From assembly GCA_005656395.1 (NCBI GenBank), contig SRSI01000013.1, forward strand, positions 1,364,001 to 1,428,000: a DNA stretch of 64,000 nucleotides, read 5' to 3'. Each line of letters begins with the position of its first letter. Position 1 is the first letter of the stretch. The stretch comes from Strongyloides papillosus. Taxonomy: Eukaryota; Nematoda; Chromadorea; Rhabditida; Strongyloididae. This document shows positions 33,381 to 48,528 of this stretch, in pieces. Below the pieces are notes generated by a model. It saw nothing but the letters and a program-made list of their open reading frames with translations. It did not search any database and had not been told where the DNA came from. Both the position numbers and the translations under genes were made by a program.

Positions 33381-34514
33381 TAAAATTGTTGTTTTTTTGT
33401 GGTTATTATTACCGTTTTTGTAAAACTTATGGTTATGGTGTCGGTTATTTTTATGGAATTGTTTACCATTATTGTTATGTTTACGAAAATTATTGTTTTT
33501 ATGTGTATTATTGTTATTGCTGATGCTTAGGCTATTAAACTTTTTAGCTAAGTCATCATATTTGTGATTTTTATGCATCCTGTAGTTAGGATTGTTATAG
33601 GCAACCGAGAATTCGGCTTCAATGAATTGATTTGTGAATTCTGCCCGATTATTGATGGTAATTACATCAGGTCTGACCTCCTTACGAATTATAGGAAAAA
33701 TGGCATCGAAGAAGTTGAGGAATTCCGCTCTTCTGAGGATCTCATTGTTGCCCAGGTATGGAGCGACTGCTTGTATATCCAATCTATGTTGGAGATAAGT
33801 TTCATATCGTCTGATGAAGCGTTCAACATTATCTTTGTTCTTGTCCCAGAATGGTTTCTTAGAAAGCATTTGCATCTTACCCTTTTTACGTAATGTACGC
33901 ATACGTACAAGTATAGCATCTAGTATTTGAGAAAATCTGGTGCCTACCTTAATCTTCTGAGCTTCGTCAGTGAATTGAGGTAGTACCATACATAGGTATC
34001 TATGAGCTGTACTATCTGTGGGAATGAAGTTGTTGATCATTTTAACACATTGTTCGTCGGCTTTGTCGTGAGCATAATCTGTTCCTCCAATAATGGCAAG
34101 GTTGTTGTGAAGATCATCTTTCCAGATGTGGAAATCGACATCGGAACCTCTTAAGAAGGGTTTGATGATGTTTTCTTTTTCAAGGTGACGAAGGATTGTG
34201 TTTCCCAATTTTTTTCCTATGGGATTAGTTTCTTTAGTGTCCCATATGATTGGAAGAAATACTTTTCGAGTGGATGGAATGTTACAGAGGCGTAACAATT
34301 CTTTTAATTCCGCTTTCCGGGTTTTGATGAAATTTTCTTTCTCATCTGGAGTGGCAATTCTGCCAATTGTGAGCGATCTTTGCTCCTTCTTCCATTGGAG
34401 TACTCTGATCTTAAAGATCGCTTCAAAATTGGCCATTGTGCCTGGAGATATTACTTTTTCAATAGGTGGTGCTGTTGGGTCAACAGCGTTGTTATGAATA
34501 TTGGTGGATGCCAT
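33378..34514 (-). CDS. gag: Gag of the gypsy element
   Basis: An intact frame of 378 codons from ATG at 34514. Residues about 20-300 form a charged, helix-rich capsid-like region (e.g. NVERFIRRYETYLQHRL, FDAIFPIIRKEVRPDV). From about residue 325 the protein becomes Asn/His/Lys-rich (NNNNTHKNNNFRKHNNN) and would bind nucleic acid in place of CCHC zinc knuckles, which are absent. The stop at 33378 follows a run of seven A (33398-33392); one extra base there keeps the Asn-rich tail open into the membrane module, so the stop may be a lesion or a slip site. The same Asn-rich tail design is seen in the 23125-25298 relic. Confidence 0.8.
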   Translation of the reverse strand: MASTNIHNNAVDPTAPPIEKVISPGTMANFEAIFKIRVLQWKKEQRSLTIGRIATPDEKENFIKTRKAELKELLRLCNIPSTRKVFLPIIWDTKETNPIGKKLGNTILRHLEKENIIKPFLRGSDVDFHIWKDDLHNNLAIIGGTDYAHDKADEQCVKMINNFIPTDSTAHRYLCMVLPQFTDEAQKIKVGTRFSQILDAILVRMRTLRKKGKMQMLSKKPFWDKNKDNVERFIRRYETYLQHRLDIQAVAPYLGNNEILRRAEFLNFFDAIFPIIRKEVRPDVITINNRAEFTNQFIEAEFSVAYNNPNYRMHKNHKYDDLAKKFNSLSISNNNNTHKNNNFRKHNNNGKQFHKNNRHHNHKFYKNGNNNHKKTTIL

Positions 34515-35427
34515 TATAAGGTTGATCTTATATCAATTATCAAGGATCAAATGAGATTTGTTCATGTATAATAAAATTTTATTTATTTATGGTAGTTTAT
34601 GTGTCCAATGTATATTTATAACTTTTTATTGTTTTTGGTATATGTTTTTATTTAAAAAATGTTTTTGTTATGTATTCTATGGTACTATAGTGATATAACT
34701 TTTTAAGTTATGTTAGTATTTATATATATATCTTATATATCTAGGGTGTTTTAAAACTATTTTTGGTGTTAAAATAGTGTCTGGTACGTTTGATGGGAAT
34801 AGTCAATCGTTATAGTGGTGTTCTAGACGATACGGCAGTTGAATACTTTAGCTGTGTGTGGGCTAAAGTGGTATTAGATATTCTATTGGTGTATTAGAAT
34901 ATCAACAACGATTGGTGTTATCGTTGTTCAGCAAAATATATTTACTAGTTGGTGTATCTAGTAAATTGGTCTAAAAATATAAAGATGGTGTTTCTTTATA
35001 CTAGTAACTACTAATTTGGTGTAATTAGTAATGTAAAACTTACTGGCGAAAGAGATAGTCTGCAACTTGACTGGATGACTAACTGAATTTCTGATAAATT
35101 TTTGACTGTGTCTTTTGCTGAATTTTCCACCATTTTATACTAATTTGTGTCCTTGTGTTGCGCCGCCCTGCGTCTTCCATTACTCGTTTTTGGAAGTTGT
35201 GCCTGCGGAGTTTTTTTTTGAATTTTTATTTAAGTTGTTCGGCGAATATTTAACTACTTTGATTTTCTTTTACATGTTGGAAGTATTCGTGGTGATTTTT
35301 GGTTTTCATTGTATTATTATTTGTTTTAATTGTACCATTTTTTAGTGAATGTTTATTTTCTAGATAAAAAATGCTGTTATAATAAATTTATCTGTTTTTA
35401 ATGTGAAATGATGCTGTGACCAGTATG

Positions 35428-35445
35428 GTTCGTGTGGAACCTCCA
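35428..35445 (-). other. Primer-binding site
   Basis: Directly after the 5' LTR (minus strand) comes TGGAGGTTCCACACGAAC. A PBS starts with TGG to pair with the CCA end of a tRNA. The complement, GTTCGTGTGGAACCTCCA, has a GTTCG T-loop-like word at about the right distance from CCA, but I cannot name the tRNA. Confidence 0.65.
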
Positions 35446-35567
35446 TGTAACATTATTAGAATTAACTACATATATTTATTGTGAGTTTTATAATTTTAAA
35501 TACAATATAATGACTAAAATAAATGAAGAATGATTTATTAAATAGTAACCACTTGTGAGCGGTTACA
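35446..35567 (-). repeat. 5' LTR of the gypsy element (122 bp)
   Basis: Plus orientation: starts TGTAACATTATTAG, ends GTGAGCGGTTACA. Bounded on the inside by the TGG primer-binding site. Shares termini, the AAATAGTAACC block and the start hairpin with the LTR at 26738-26853. Confidence 0.75.
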
Positions 35568-35774
35568 GTGTATTTCTTCAATAAAATTTAAATAAGTTAA
35601 AATTTTAATTTTTCCTGTAACTTTATTAAATTTATTTTTAATTGTTTTTTTAATTTATTTTTCCTTCCCTTTTTCCTTTTCATATAAATATTTAATAAGG
35701 TAAAAAAAATAACACCATTCCAAAAATTCCCGCATATAGTATGAATTACCACTGTGCATTAACATTTTTGCTTA

Positions 35775-35808
35775 TGACGCGTATACACGTCATCCGGCAG
35801 TGAAAGTG
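35775..35808. mobile_element. Single piggyBac-like terminus
   Basis: Read on the minus strand from TTAA (35812-35809): CACTTTCACTGCCGGATGAC, followed by the palindrome GACGTGTATACGCGTC. It resembles the CCCTTTGCGGTCGTAT terminus of the intact piggyBac in this window and the general piggyBac end pattern. No second end or transposase is nearby, so it is a fragment or the edge of an element outside recognition. Confidence 0.45.
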
Positions 35809-36059
35809 TTAAATGATTTAAAATTATGTTAAATAAAATACCATCTCACCTAAAAGTATTATATAAATTTATATCAAAAAAAAGAGTTACAGGTGGTGTA
35901 CAATTGCAAAATAAAATTAAAAATGACTATCAAAGATTAATTTAATGTTTGAAACTTAACTGAAGTAGTGGAAAAATTACTTTACTGCTTGCTATTTATT
36001 ATCCTCACTACGAATTATAAAAGTTTTGATTTAATAAATATTGAAAATAAAATGTCAAT

Positions 36060-37120
36060 ATTGATTAATATAAATTTATACTGAAAAATCTCGTGACAAA
36101 TATTTGAAAATAAGGAATAATCGTTTAACTAGAATCTCACCAGTTGAAATAATTTAAAGTTTAATTAAACATGGTGTATCATTTTATAAACTATTTGCTC
36201 TTGCAATATTAAAAGCAAAAGACAATTGAAGTGATATGAATGCAGAAAATGAAGAAATAATGGAAAAAAAAAGAACATGAGAATATAGATGTCTATGGAT
36301 CATAAGGAACTTGCATTTTTTTGTCGTAAGAATGGTGATAAAAAAAAATTATGTATATTGAGAATTAGTAAAAAAAATCATTGCAAAAAAATTATGTTGA
36401 AAAGTCTGAAAAGGATAAAAATAATGATTTTAAAAAAAGTAAATGTCACTTATAAACCTAAAGATGGAGTAATTCGTGTTAAACAGAATGACACATTATC
36501 AATAGTAAAAGTTAAAATTTTTAATGGTGAACCAATCAAAAATCTTGTTGATACTTGTCATAGATTAATATAAAGTCACCAAAATTTAATAATGGCGATT
36601 ATACTGATAATGTTGAAATTCTACATGTAATAATGTAAAATGATAGTGAAACGATAAAATCATAAAAAAAACTAGAAAAGGGGTTAAAATTGATATTAAA
36701 TATAAAAAAAATGAAAGTCATGGTTATATATACGATAATATTTTTAAAAGTGAAAATGTTGAAATTTTACAACAGAATATTCATAACAACTAAGAGTTAC
36801 ATTTAATAAAAATGAAAAATTGTTGTTCAAAAGAAATAAAAAAACAATTTGTAAAAATACTATTGAAATTAGTGTTTTTTAAACTGTCGACGAGTAAAAT
36901 TATGCCAAAATAAAACATGTTAATGAAAATTAGGAGTTGAAGAAAATCAATCTTACAAATGATTTTGTTTAAAACGTAGGTTGAGAGGGTAACTAGATTC
37001 GATGGGAAATTTCCTTCCATTTTTTTTTAAATTTTCTGAAGTATCTGGAGAATCAAAACATAAACTGACAAAAGAAAAAATAATTGCTTATTTTGGTAAT
37101 TATGAAAAGTAAAATAATGA
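36060..37120 (+). pseudogene. Unidentified coding remnant
   Basis: A 94-codon frame (36289-36573) includes a segment of protein-like composition, NVTYKPKDGVIRVKQNDTLS, then VKVKIFNGEPIKNLVDTC, which could be a beta-rich domain. Flanking DNA shows further short protein-like pieces in other frames (e.g. NNGDYTDNVEILHVIM near 36590), as in a decayed gene. I recognise no family. No clean start, splice site or stop model could be built. Confidence 0.25.
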
Positions 37121-37537
37121 ATATTAAAAAGAATAGTCTTAAAAAGGCAAGAGTAAACGAATAATTAAATTACTGTTCTTTTATACTATAAGTTATTGAT
37201 TTTAAAAAGGTGTGACACTTTAAAATTTTGATAATTCTTTTGTATATATAAGGCCGTCTTTAAGCTAAAATTGATTTTTGTTTTGTTTCTTATAATATTA
37301 CATTTAAAATGAGCACAGTTAAGTTAAAAAACCACATTTTATTTTAATATTGTCCACCATCGACACAAGTAAAGGTCATAAAATTTTTATTTAATGCTAG
37401 TTAAATTAAAATGCATTATATTACCATTTGATTAAAAAGTTGAAAAATAATTTAAAAAAATTTTTTAGATTGAAAAATATTTTATATGACTTTTACTTTT
37501 CGTTTATAAACAAAATCAATAATAAAATGACTTAATT

Positions 37538-40412
<2,875 letters not shown>

Positions 40413-41954
40413 CACAGCTCGAGATTGAGGAAAATTGCACTTTAATACGTATAAATTTCAAATTTAGAAATATAAATAAACCTCTAGATTTAAATATTTT
40501 CTTTTGAAATTTTGTCAGTTGACTTGAATAATGATGTAAATTGTTCAGAAAATATGGTTTTAGTAAAATGGCATATATGGAAAAATTTTTTTTGGTTGTG
40601 AATATTTTTTGATGTCCCGTTTACTTTTCCTTAAAAATTTTCTATAACATTCTCCTACATCCTTTTTACATACCTATAAATTTTTAAGTCGATTCTCCAC
40701 TCTGATTTGGAGAAAATTAATTTTTAATAAATTGATTCGTATTTTTCACATATTTTTATCATATAATGATAATTCTTATGCATGTTTTAATGTTTTTCTA
40801 ACGTTATAAAACTTATAAACTATTTCTAATGTATTTACAATCATGTTCGGTAAGTTTTTAAAATGTAAAAATTAAAAAATATCATTCTTTACCATATAAG
40901 GAAAAATCCTTTTTATTTTTAATTTTAAGCAAATAAAAAGACATTATATGTTAAATAAATCTGATACACAATCTCCAAACAATTAATTATCAATTTTGAT
41001 ATACTTTAAAATTGTGAAACTACATAATTCTCATTGATTACTATTTGTTTGGCATCATAGAGTCAGATTGTAACATTCTATTAGTAAAATTAACGTTAAT
41101 TTTAAACAATAGAATAATAATTAAAAATTAATAGCATTTAAAAATTTTAGTATAATAGATTAGTTAAAAAAATTTATTTTTTTGAACAATTTGCTAACCA
41201 CCTTTCTTAACGTTTTTAAAAATTAGATAAAAATTATGGTTTAAGTTAAAATACACATTATTGCAAAATTTTCAATATAAAAACTAAATATTATTTTTGA
41301 AATTTCCTTATTTTTGGTTTTAATTGCAATACACAGGTTATCCATGCACAAATTACATCATCGAAAAACTTAAAATAGATTTTTTCATTATAATCTTTAA
41401 AATTTAATTGAAATAGTTATTTTTGGCTATTTTCTATATAACATAAAATAATTTATTATTTTGTAGCAAAAAATAATATTTATTGAATATTTTTAAATTT
41501 TATAAACTTACATGGGATGATTGTAAATGCCTTAAAGAATAATTAGGTCAATGTTTTAAATATAAAATAATACAAAAAAATTCATATTTAGCATGTTTTA
41601 TGATATATTTTCTTTAAAAAAATTGAAGTCATTGAAAATTAATTTTCTCTAAACCAGAGTGGAGGATCGACTTAAAAATTTATAGGTATGTAGAGGGGAT
41701 GTAGGAGAATGTTATAGAAAATTTTTAGAGAAAAGTAAACGGGACATCAAAAAATATTCACAACCAAAAAAAATTTTTCCATATATGGCATTTTACCAAA
41801 ACAGTATTTTCTGAACAATTTACATCATTATTCAAGTCAACTGACAAAATTTCAAAAGAGAATATTTAAATCTAGAGGTTTATTAAAGCACACGAAAATT
41901 ATTTCTAAAGTAAAAGTGCAGTTTTCCGACAATACACACAAACCTCGAGCTGTG
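40413..41954. mobile_element. MITE with ~310-bp terminal inverted repeats
   Basis: Left arm 40413-40724 and right arm 41637-41954 are inverted copies that can be followed along their whole length (e.g. CAGTTGACTTGAATAATGAT on one side and its complement on the other; CGTTTACTTTTC and GAAAAGTAAACG). Outer ends read CACAGCTCGAG and CTCGAGCTGTG, flanked by GTTA at 40409-40412 and 41955-41958, consistent with a 4-bp target duplication. The 0.9-kb centre is A+T-rich with no open frame, so the element is non-autonomous. Superfamily not recognised: the CACAG end and 4-bp duplication do not fit Tc1/mariner (TA) or piggyBac (TTAA). Confidence 0.8.
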
Positions 41955-42389
41955 GTTACAATATAATATAGAGTACATATTTTTAATTGTAACATTGACA
42001 GTTTTTTTTAAATAAACATAGCTGTTACCAATACAGAAGAATACCTATATTTCTAATGGTTACAATCGTAACCACAGATAAAATATTATTCTTACACCAA
42101 TTTTCTTTTAAACAATGTAACGAATTTTTTGAGTGAAAATATGTAAGACCCTTGGTTATGTTCATACTGACTCTACAATTACCACGATTATATTAAAAAA
42201 TTTTAGGTTGCTACTTCTAAACGGAAAAAAATAATTTTTATACAGATACACCTTGTATCAATGCATGATTCCTGGTCATATTGCTGTTTAGTGCTAACGC
42301 AACTAGATAAATTTTACCACATCATGATTATCACTTTAACAAGAAACCGAATTTAAAAAAAACAATACTCCTAACCAAAGAAATTAGAT

Positions 42390-44800
42390 ATGCCTATACA
42401 TGTTCCAAGCAATTCAATCTTAATTTCTAAATTTTCTCTCTGTAGTGAAAACAACTTTATAAAGACTCTTGGAGTACCTTCACTTTTTACAGTCGTATGT
42501 AACAATTCAAATTATTTCAGAATGTTTTTAACATCAATACCTGTATTATTTGACATTTGTAGCACTTTACTACAATATTTCCTAATTTAGCTAAATAACA
42601 TAGTATTAATGAGGACAAAGATGTAAGAAATTTAAAATATCTCAACAATCATTTTTCAGCTATTACAGCTCTCGACAAATCACTCATCTGTTTTTTAAGT
42701 CGATCATGTTACTTCTACTATATCATTATCGACAATACCTCAAAGAATATTATTATTACTCAGTCTGAAATGCAAAAGTTCAGAAACTCAAATTTTTTTG
42801 ATCAAAAAAGATAAAATCAACTTAATAAGAATTGGACAAATCTCTTTAAAAATAGGATCCTGTCAAGATTTCTTTAGTTTTTAATAAAGGTCTGTTCGAC
42901 GTTGGGTGTTGCTCTATTTCTGCACTAAGAAATCAATTCACTTAATAAAATCTCAAGAATAATCTACTCTGTGACGTTCAAAATCTTTTTTTACGTAACA
43001 AATTCAAATAACATCTCTTGGAAATGATTTCTCATTGTATAGTTTTTAAAATTCACTGGAATTTATACTATTCATGCCTCTTTTAGAAAAAAAATAGTTT
43101 GAATAACTCTAAATATGCGTATTGTAAAACATACCTTCGTCTCTAATTGTTATTCATCGCCAAAAATTAATTTTATTTTTATTCTACGGATATATTTGAT
43201 TCCACAAAGTATGTTAATCCTCCGAAGCACGTAAATTAAGGTTCTACTTGACCATGATGATATCCGAATGATTGGTGGCCACATTAACGGTCTATGCGTC
43301 TGCAAACTTCCAATCAATTATCAATTAAGTTCTAGCTGAAACACCTAGCATGTCATTTCGGAATTCTAGCTGGAGTAATAAGAAAGACTCTGCATTTTAC
43401 ATTCGGAGGAAGTCGTCTCAACTTACAAGGCTCTTACTTCCCACAACCTTAAAATTTCTTTTGAGAAGTCAAAATCTTTATCTGACGAAATGATTTTACC
43501 AATACAGAATTAACTAGAAAAGACATCACTATTATGCCAAAATCTAAATTTTTCTTGCAAATTTCCCGGTGCCTTTAAATATTTACCAATCGCGGAAATG
43601 ATATATTATACTTTATTTCTGTAAACTATACGTCAAAGATTATTTAGCTCACCAATATATTATGAACAAATTTATTACTCATACACAACAAAATATTTTA
43701 AAACTTCTATTTTGATTCAATAATTCAATCTATCAATCACATAAATTTCAAGTTTGTAATACAAATCGTTAGCACATATTCAATAAGACTATCAATTTAT
43801 TCTAACTGTTGACTCAATTTCATTTAGAATGAGTCTCGTTCCCTTTCAACAATAGAAAAATAGTTACAATATTAGAGAAACCCATTTGACAAAATTATAC
43901 ACTGCGTAGGTTTATTTCCCCAATAACATCATCACTAGAAAAACATTTTAATCATTGGAATGCTAGAATTAAAGGCCATAATTGTTTCTCTTTCATTTTT
44001 CGTTGGAATTTTTCAAAGATGTTCTATTAATATTTACAATGATTATAAAAACTTATCTATTATTCGTGAATCACAAAAATCCAAGTACGACAAATATATG
44101 TAAAACATTCTACAATTTTCACTAACTTATTTCTACTATCTGCCTAGATATCAAAATGTGTTGGTAGACATACTCTCTGGACATCTTCCTACATCATATG
44201 GAGAAGAAATGGGATTAACATTATATAATTATAAAAAAATGGATTCAATATATCGGATCAAACAGCAACACTGTAAAAGATTTGTTTAATAATTAACATT
44301 GTCAATGCATTAACATTCCAACAAACAAAGTTTTTGTTTTGTCTAATTAAGACTTTTCTAGAGAATTTAAGAAATCTAAGCATTTGAAAAAATCGTCACA
44401 TTATTGAAGAACGAAATAGATAATTGTGATATATTCAAGCGGATAGCATTTTAAAAAGAAAAGCAAATTTTTAGACCATATAAAGATATGGGACTGTTAA
44501 AAGTACTTATCAAAGACATCACATTTGTTAAAGTACGCTCAATTACAGTTGCTATAGATATTTGTTTTAGACCTGCATTTATATCAGTTCTGATGAAAGC
44601 AACATTCGTTGGTATAAGAGAATTCTTTATTTCACAATTATTAAATATTTTTGGAATTCGTACTAGGGATTCACTACAATACATGTATGAATTTTTAATA
44701 GTCAAGTCTTAAAGAATTGTTTCGCGAAATGGAAATTGAACATATTTTGGCTATCGTCAATGAACGTTGCTCAAACCAAATAATATGGCATTTTTTTCAG
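42390..44800 (+). pseudogene. Decayed Bel/Pao pol relic
   Basis: Plus-strand fragments in the order expected for Bel/Pao Pol. About 42450-42590 reads FIKTLGVPS..., then FRMFLTSIPVLFDICSTLL, resembling the K.LG+.W ... LSV+..+FDP.G block at the end of RT. About 43245-43290 reads LDHDDIRMIGGHINGL, like the D..G.IRVGGR+.N. block before integrase. About 43350-43440 reads HFGILAGVIRKTLHFTFGGS, like the H.G...T...+R..+W+.GGR segment of the HHCC region. The ~0.8 kb between RT and this block fits an RNase H. Further on, 44700-44800 has weak integrase-like sequence. Many stops and frame changes; no LTRs identified. Confidence 0.45.
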
Positions 44801-45432
44801 AATATTTAATTTAGCTCCTGTAAACAATCATTAGAAAACAAGAAAATCTGAAAAACACCATTAAAAGAGTAGTTTTCAATTACTATAACACTTAATTCTG
44901 TGTATCTAAAGCCTAGTCCTGAAAATATTGTGTTTGGATTAAACGTCATCACTAAACAAATGAGAAATTTTCAAAGATAGTTTAATGAATAAATTCCGCA
45001 CAAAATTAATAGGTAAAATATATACTTAGAAAATATACTCAAAAGTAATATATATGATGGTATTTTCACATTTTTCTCACAGAGAAATAGATAATGAACT
45101 TCTCGAAAAGTAACAACCAAATGATTAGAAATTTTAAAATAAATATAAGCTTCTGTTGATTCAAAACTAAACTCTAAACTTATATTTGTACAATATCGTA
45201 AAAGGTTCTACACCTTTACCATTAAGATATAATATACCTACATGATCATAATAAATTGAACACTTACTTTTTTGCATTATCGGTCCTCCATTTCTAACCT
45301 TTATTCTTTTACCGTATTGTATAATAACACTCTCTTGTAAGATTTTTATATAAAATTAAATCTAATTCTCCTGTCGCGTTAAGATACCTCTGATTACCAC
45401 AGGATCCCACACTATTTCTAATTTTTTAACCT

Positions 45433-45621
45433 CTAGTTACTTGAAAATCGGAAGGGCACATACCAATCTACAGTTTTTTTCGCGATATTCTCCATTTCGA
45501 AACCAAAACTGTTCTTTTTGAGGACATAAGCTATGATGATAAAAGTCATAAGGAAGCCTATAATCACTGTGAGAAAAATTTCCGGCGATATTATTAGATA
45601 ATTTTTTATAACTCTTATCAT
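45433..45621 (-). pseudogene. Membrane-protein fragment
   Basis: A 62-codon minus-strand frame has one strong membrane span (IFLTVIIGFLMTFIIIAYVL) and a charged tail (KKNSFGFEMENIAKKTVDWY). Protein-like pieces occur upstream (near 46070-45990, VPEKCYQMIKNIFYVFNRE) and downstream (near 45415-45340, VGSCGNQRYLNATGELDL, faintly CUB-like), all cut by stops. It may be a decayed host membrane protein or the envelope end of a retroelement on this strand. No family assigned. Confidence 0.3.
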
Positions 45622-45639
45622 ATTACTTAAGCTTATATG

Positions 45640-48528
45640 TATGTTTTTTACCGTTTATACTTCCAAATAGTGATCAGAAATCATTTTAGATCCAAAGTTA
45701 AAATTGTCATCTCCGTATTAATATTAATTTTAGGTAGTTCATAATTTTTCATGTAATCTTCTTTAATATTGTGTAAATTGATTTTTACATATTAATTGCT
45801 ATCTGGACGTGAAATTTCGATACTAAATCCTTAAGGAAGGCCAAAATAGAACAATAATCTTGTCATATTTTAATGTAAATTCTTCTGCAAATATATCTCT
45901 GTGAAACTAGTTACATTATATGAAACTTTTACTTCACCAAAGACTTTAAAAAATTCATAAAAGTTAATGCCTTCCCTACGGCTAATTAACGTTTAGACTG
46001 ACATCAACTGGTAGTCCTATTTCTCTATTAAATACGTAGAAAATATTTTTAATCATTTGATAACACTTTTCTGGAACATAAATATATATAAAATTTCGTC
46101 TCAAGAGGTGCGGAGGTTTCTGTAAGGTAAAGGTTCCGTTTTACTAGGTTTTATTACAAGATTTTTTTGATTTTATAAAGTAAGAATAATATTATTTTTT
46201 ATGTTTTTAAAACGTAGAAATTGTGTTATGAATAGTAAAAGTAATGAAATGATAATTTAAATCTACCATATTTAAAAATAAAATTAGTTCGATAATATTT
46301 TGTAGAATTGTTTATTCAAAATACAACTGTGACAAAGATATAATAAAAACATTAATGAATAAATTGTTTTAATAAATTTGGTGATTAATTAAATAAAATA
46401 TTTGATGTGATTTTATGTAGTGCTTTTAAAATAATTCTATATAAATAAGGGTAAACAATATATATTTTTCAACAAAAAAAAGTGAAATAAAATTTGATTT
46501 GTTCAAAAAAATTGCAAAAAATATTTTACCTCCTTAAAAATTAACAATGTTTTCAGATTTTATGAATATCCGACAACAATAATATCTCTAGGAAAGCCCA
46601 AAATATTTCAAGTTATGAATTAATGACAAATATTGTAATTATCTTTCCATATTTCAGCTTATTCGTAAAAAGTGCATGTTAATTTAAAAATAAAGAGTAT
46701 TTTTGAAAAACATTTTTTGATTTGATAATAAATTTATCAAATTAAGAAATAAAACTACTCAAGATTATTTTTGAATACTACTTTAGTTTTTATGCTTATT
46801 TTCTAATAATGTTAATAACATTAAATCCATACATCCTTTTACTTTAAATTTAATCTACGAAATGCAACATCGATCATGCAAAATTAATCATTTTTTAACA
46901 CAAATTTATTTAATTTTCGTACTATAATTATTATGGGATATTGTAGTACAAATTAAATTCAATATAAGTTACTTTGTTATATATTGAATAATCATTTTTA
47001 AATTAAAAATTGACATTATTAAATAAATGTGATTCTGATATTAGTTTGTTCTATATGTCTAAAAGATTCTTAACACGTAAAAATTTAAATTTTTCGTCCA
47101 TATTTTGATATAGTTGATAAGATCACACAAATATGAATCATTGCATTAAATATTTTATGAAAAGAACTGATTAAATTATTCACTAAATAAAAAAGCATGA
47201 AATTTTTATTGGTTTGTATTAAAAATATATTTCGCTATCAACAAAGTTTTTGTTTTAAATATTCCAAGCATTAAAATGATTTATATATTCATTTAAAAGA
47301 CAGTGCCAACGTATGTGTTTTTGGAAACTTTTTTTCACTACAATAAACATCACTTATATGTAAATATGTTTTGAAATATCTAAACATTTGTAGCATTGAC
47401 ACACATTATCTTACTTAGTTTTATCACTCATAGGAAGATGAATTCTATTAATAATTAAATTAACTAAAATTCGTGAAAAGTATTTTATAAAAAAGTAAAA
47501 TATTATGATAATGATAAATGAATGTATAATTACCAATATTTAAAATGCACTTTTAGAATTTTGTATGCCAAAAACAATTTTAACCGTTATGTTTTATTAA
47601 TATATCAATAAATATTGCAAACATCAATTATAAATTCATCTTTCATAGTATGTTACTTATTAACGGATAATAAAATTATTGTACTTTCAAAATTTTATAA
47701 GAATTGTTAATTATATTTACAACTTTGTTAATGCAAATTTTATTTCTGGAAGATAAGATGTTTCTTCTAATACTGTAAAAAATCATGCTGCTTCCTTTAT
47801 AATACAAATTTTTTTTCATAAATTTTATTTTGAATCTTATATTTAATTTGGTAAAAAATATTCAGCAAACAAAAGTGCATTTCTTTATAATTTTTATTTT
47901 AAAAATAGGTTATTTTTAAGAGTTAAACATTGAATACTTGAAATGATTTTTTCTTGCCAAATCTAATTTATAGTATGTAGAAAAAATGCTCTATGGTAAA
48001 AAAGTAATGAGATAGAAAAATTTCATTTTTTTAAACTTTACAAGTCATTTATCTCAATTTTGTCCTACCAACCATGAAAATACTTTTTTTTGAGAGTTAA
48101 AAGCAATTATATGAAAGTAAGAAACTGTAATATTATATATATACAACAATTTAAGAGACAATATACATTTCAAAATCAGAAAGTCATAAAATAGTTATAA
48201 ATTTCTTCTCCATAAATAAATAGATGCATTAATCCCATGTGAACATATAAATTTTATTTAAACATAATATAGTATTGTTTTTATGAAACTACTCCTTTTA
48301 CTTTTATGTCAAAATCCTGTAACATATATAAATTATTGTGTCAAATCTTTTATTTATCATATCTCTAAAAAAGATTCCCCCATCATATATGGATATCTAA
48401 GATATAGTTAATGGCAGTCAAAATTCACTTTTCCTTCTAAATATTATTAGTGTTTTTAGAGGTTTGTCAAATATTACCATATGATTTAGATATAATTTTA
48501 TTATATTTAACAAATAAAAAACAACAAA
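45640..48528. other. Long A+T-rich stretch, no gene seen
   Basis: Apart from fragments at its left edge, no frame with plausible composition. The right end is the 5' flank of the TWK channel gene; no distinctive promoter word stands out. Confidence 0.55.

Larger units (their letters stand above)
26738..35567 (-). mobile_element. Nearly complete Ty3/gypsy retrotransposon with extra membrane/coiled-coil module
   Basis: Minus-strand element of 8830 bp: 5' LTR 35446-35567, PBS 35428-35445, Gag 34514-33378, a membrane/coiled-coil module about 33380-31405, Pol about 31585-28015 (protease, RT, RNase H, HHCC, integrase with GPY-like end), an antisense ORF 27002-27857, polypurine tract 26854-26865, 3' LTR 26738-26853. 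Integrase lying after RNase H defines Ty3/gypsy. No matching target duplication is visible (CACT left, GTGT right). The coding part is only lightly damaged, yet the LTRs differ clearly in the middle, which hints at inter-element recombination or an old but constrained copy. Confidence 0.9.

Noticed and set aside
30405..34571. Many plus-strand frames of 60-109 codons inside the gypsy element
   Set aside because: All lie opposite to gag, the membrane module or pol and translate to Leu/Phe/Ser-rich shadows; only 27002-27857 has independent support.
44451..44712. Overlapping frames on both strands (84 and 74 codons)
   Set aside because: Neither has a recognisable motif; they sit within the Bel/Pao relic and cannot be separated from decayed integrase.
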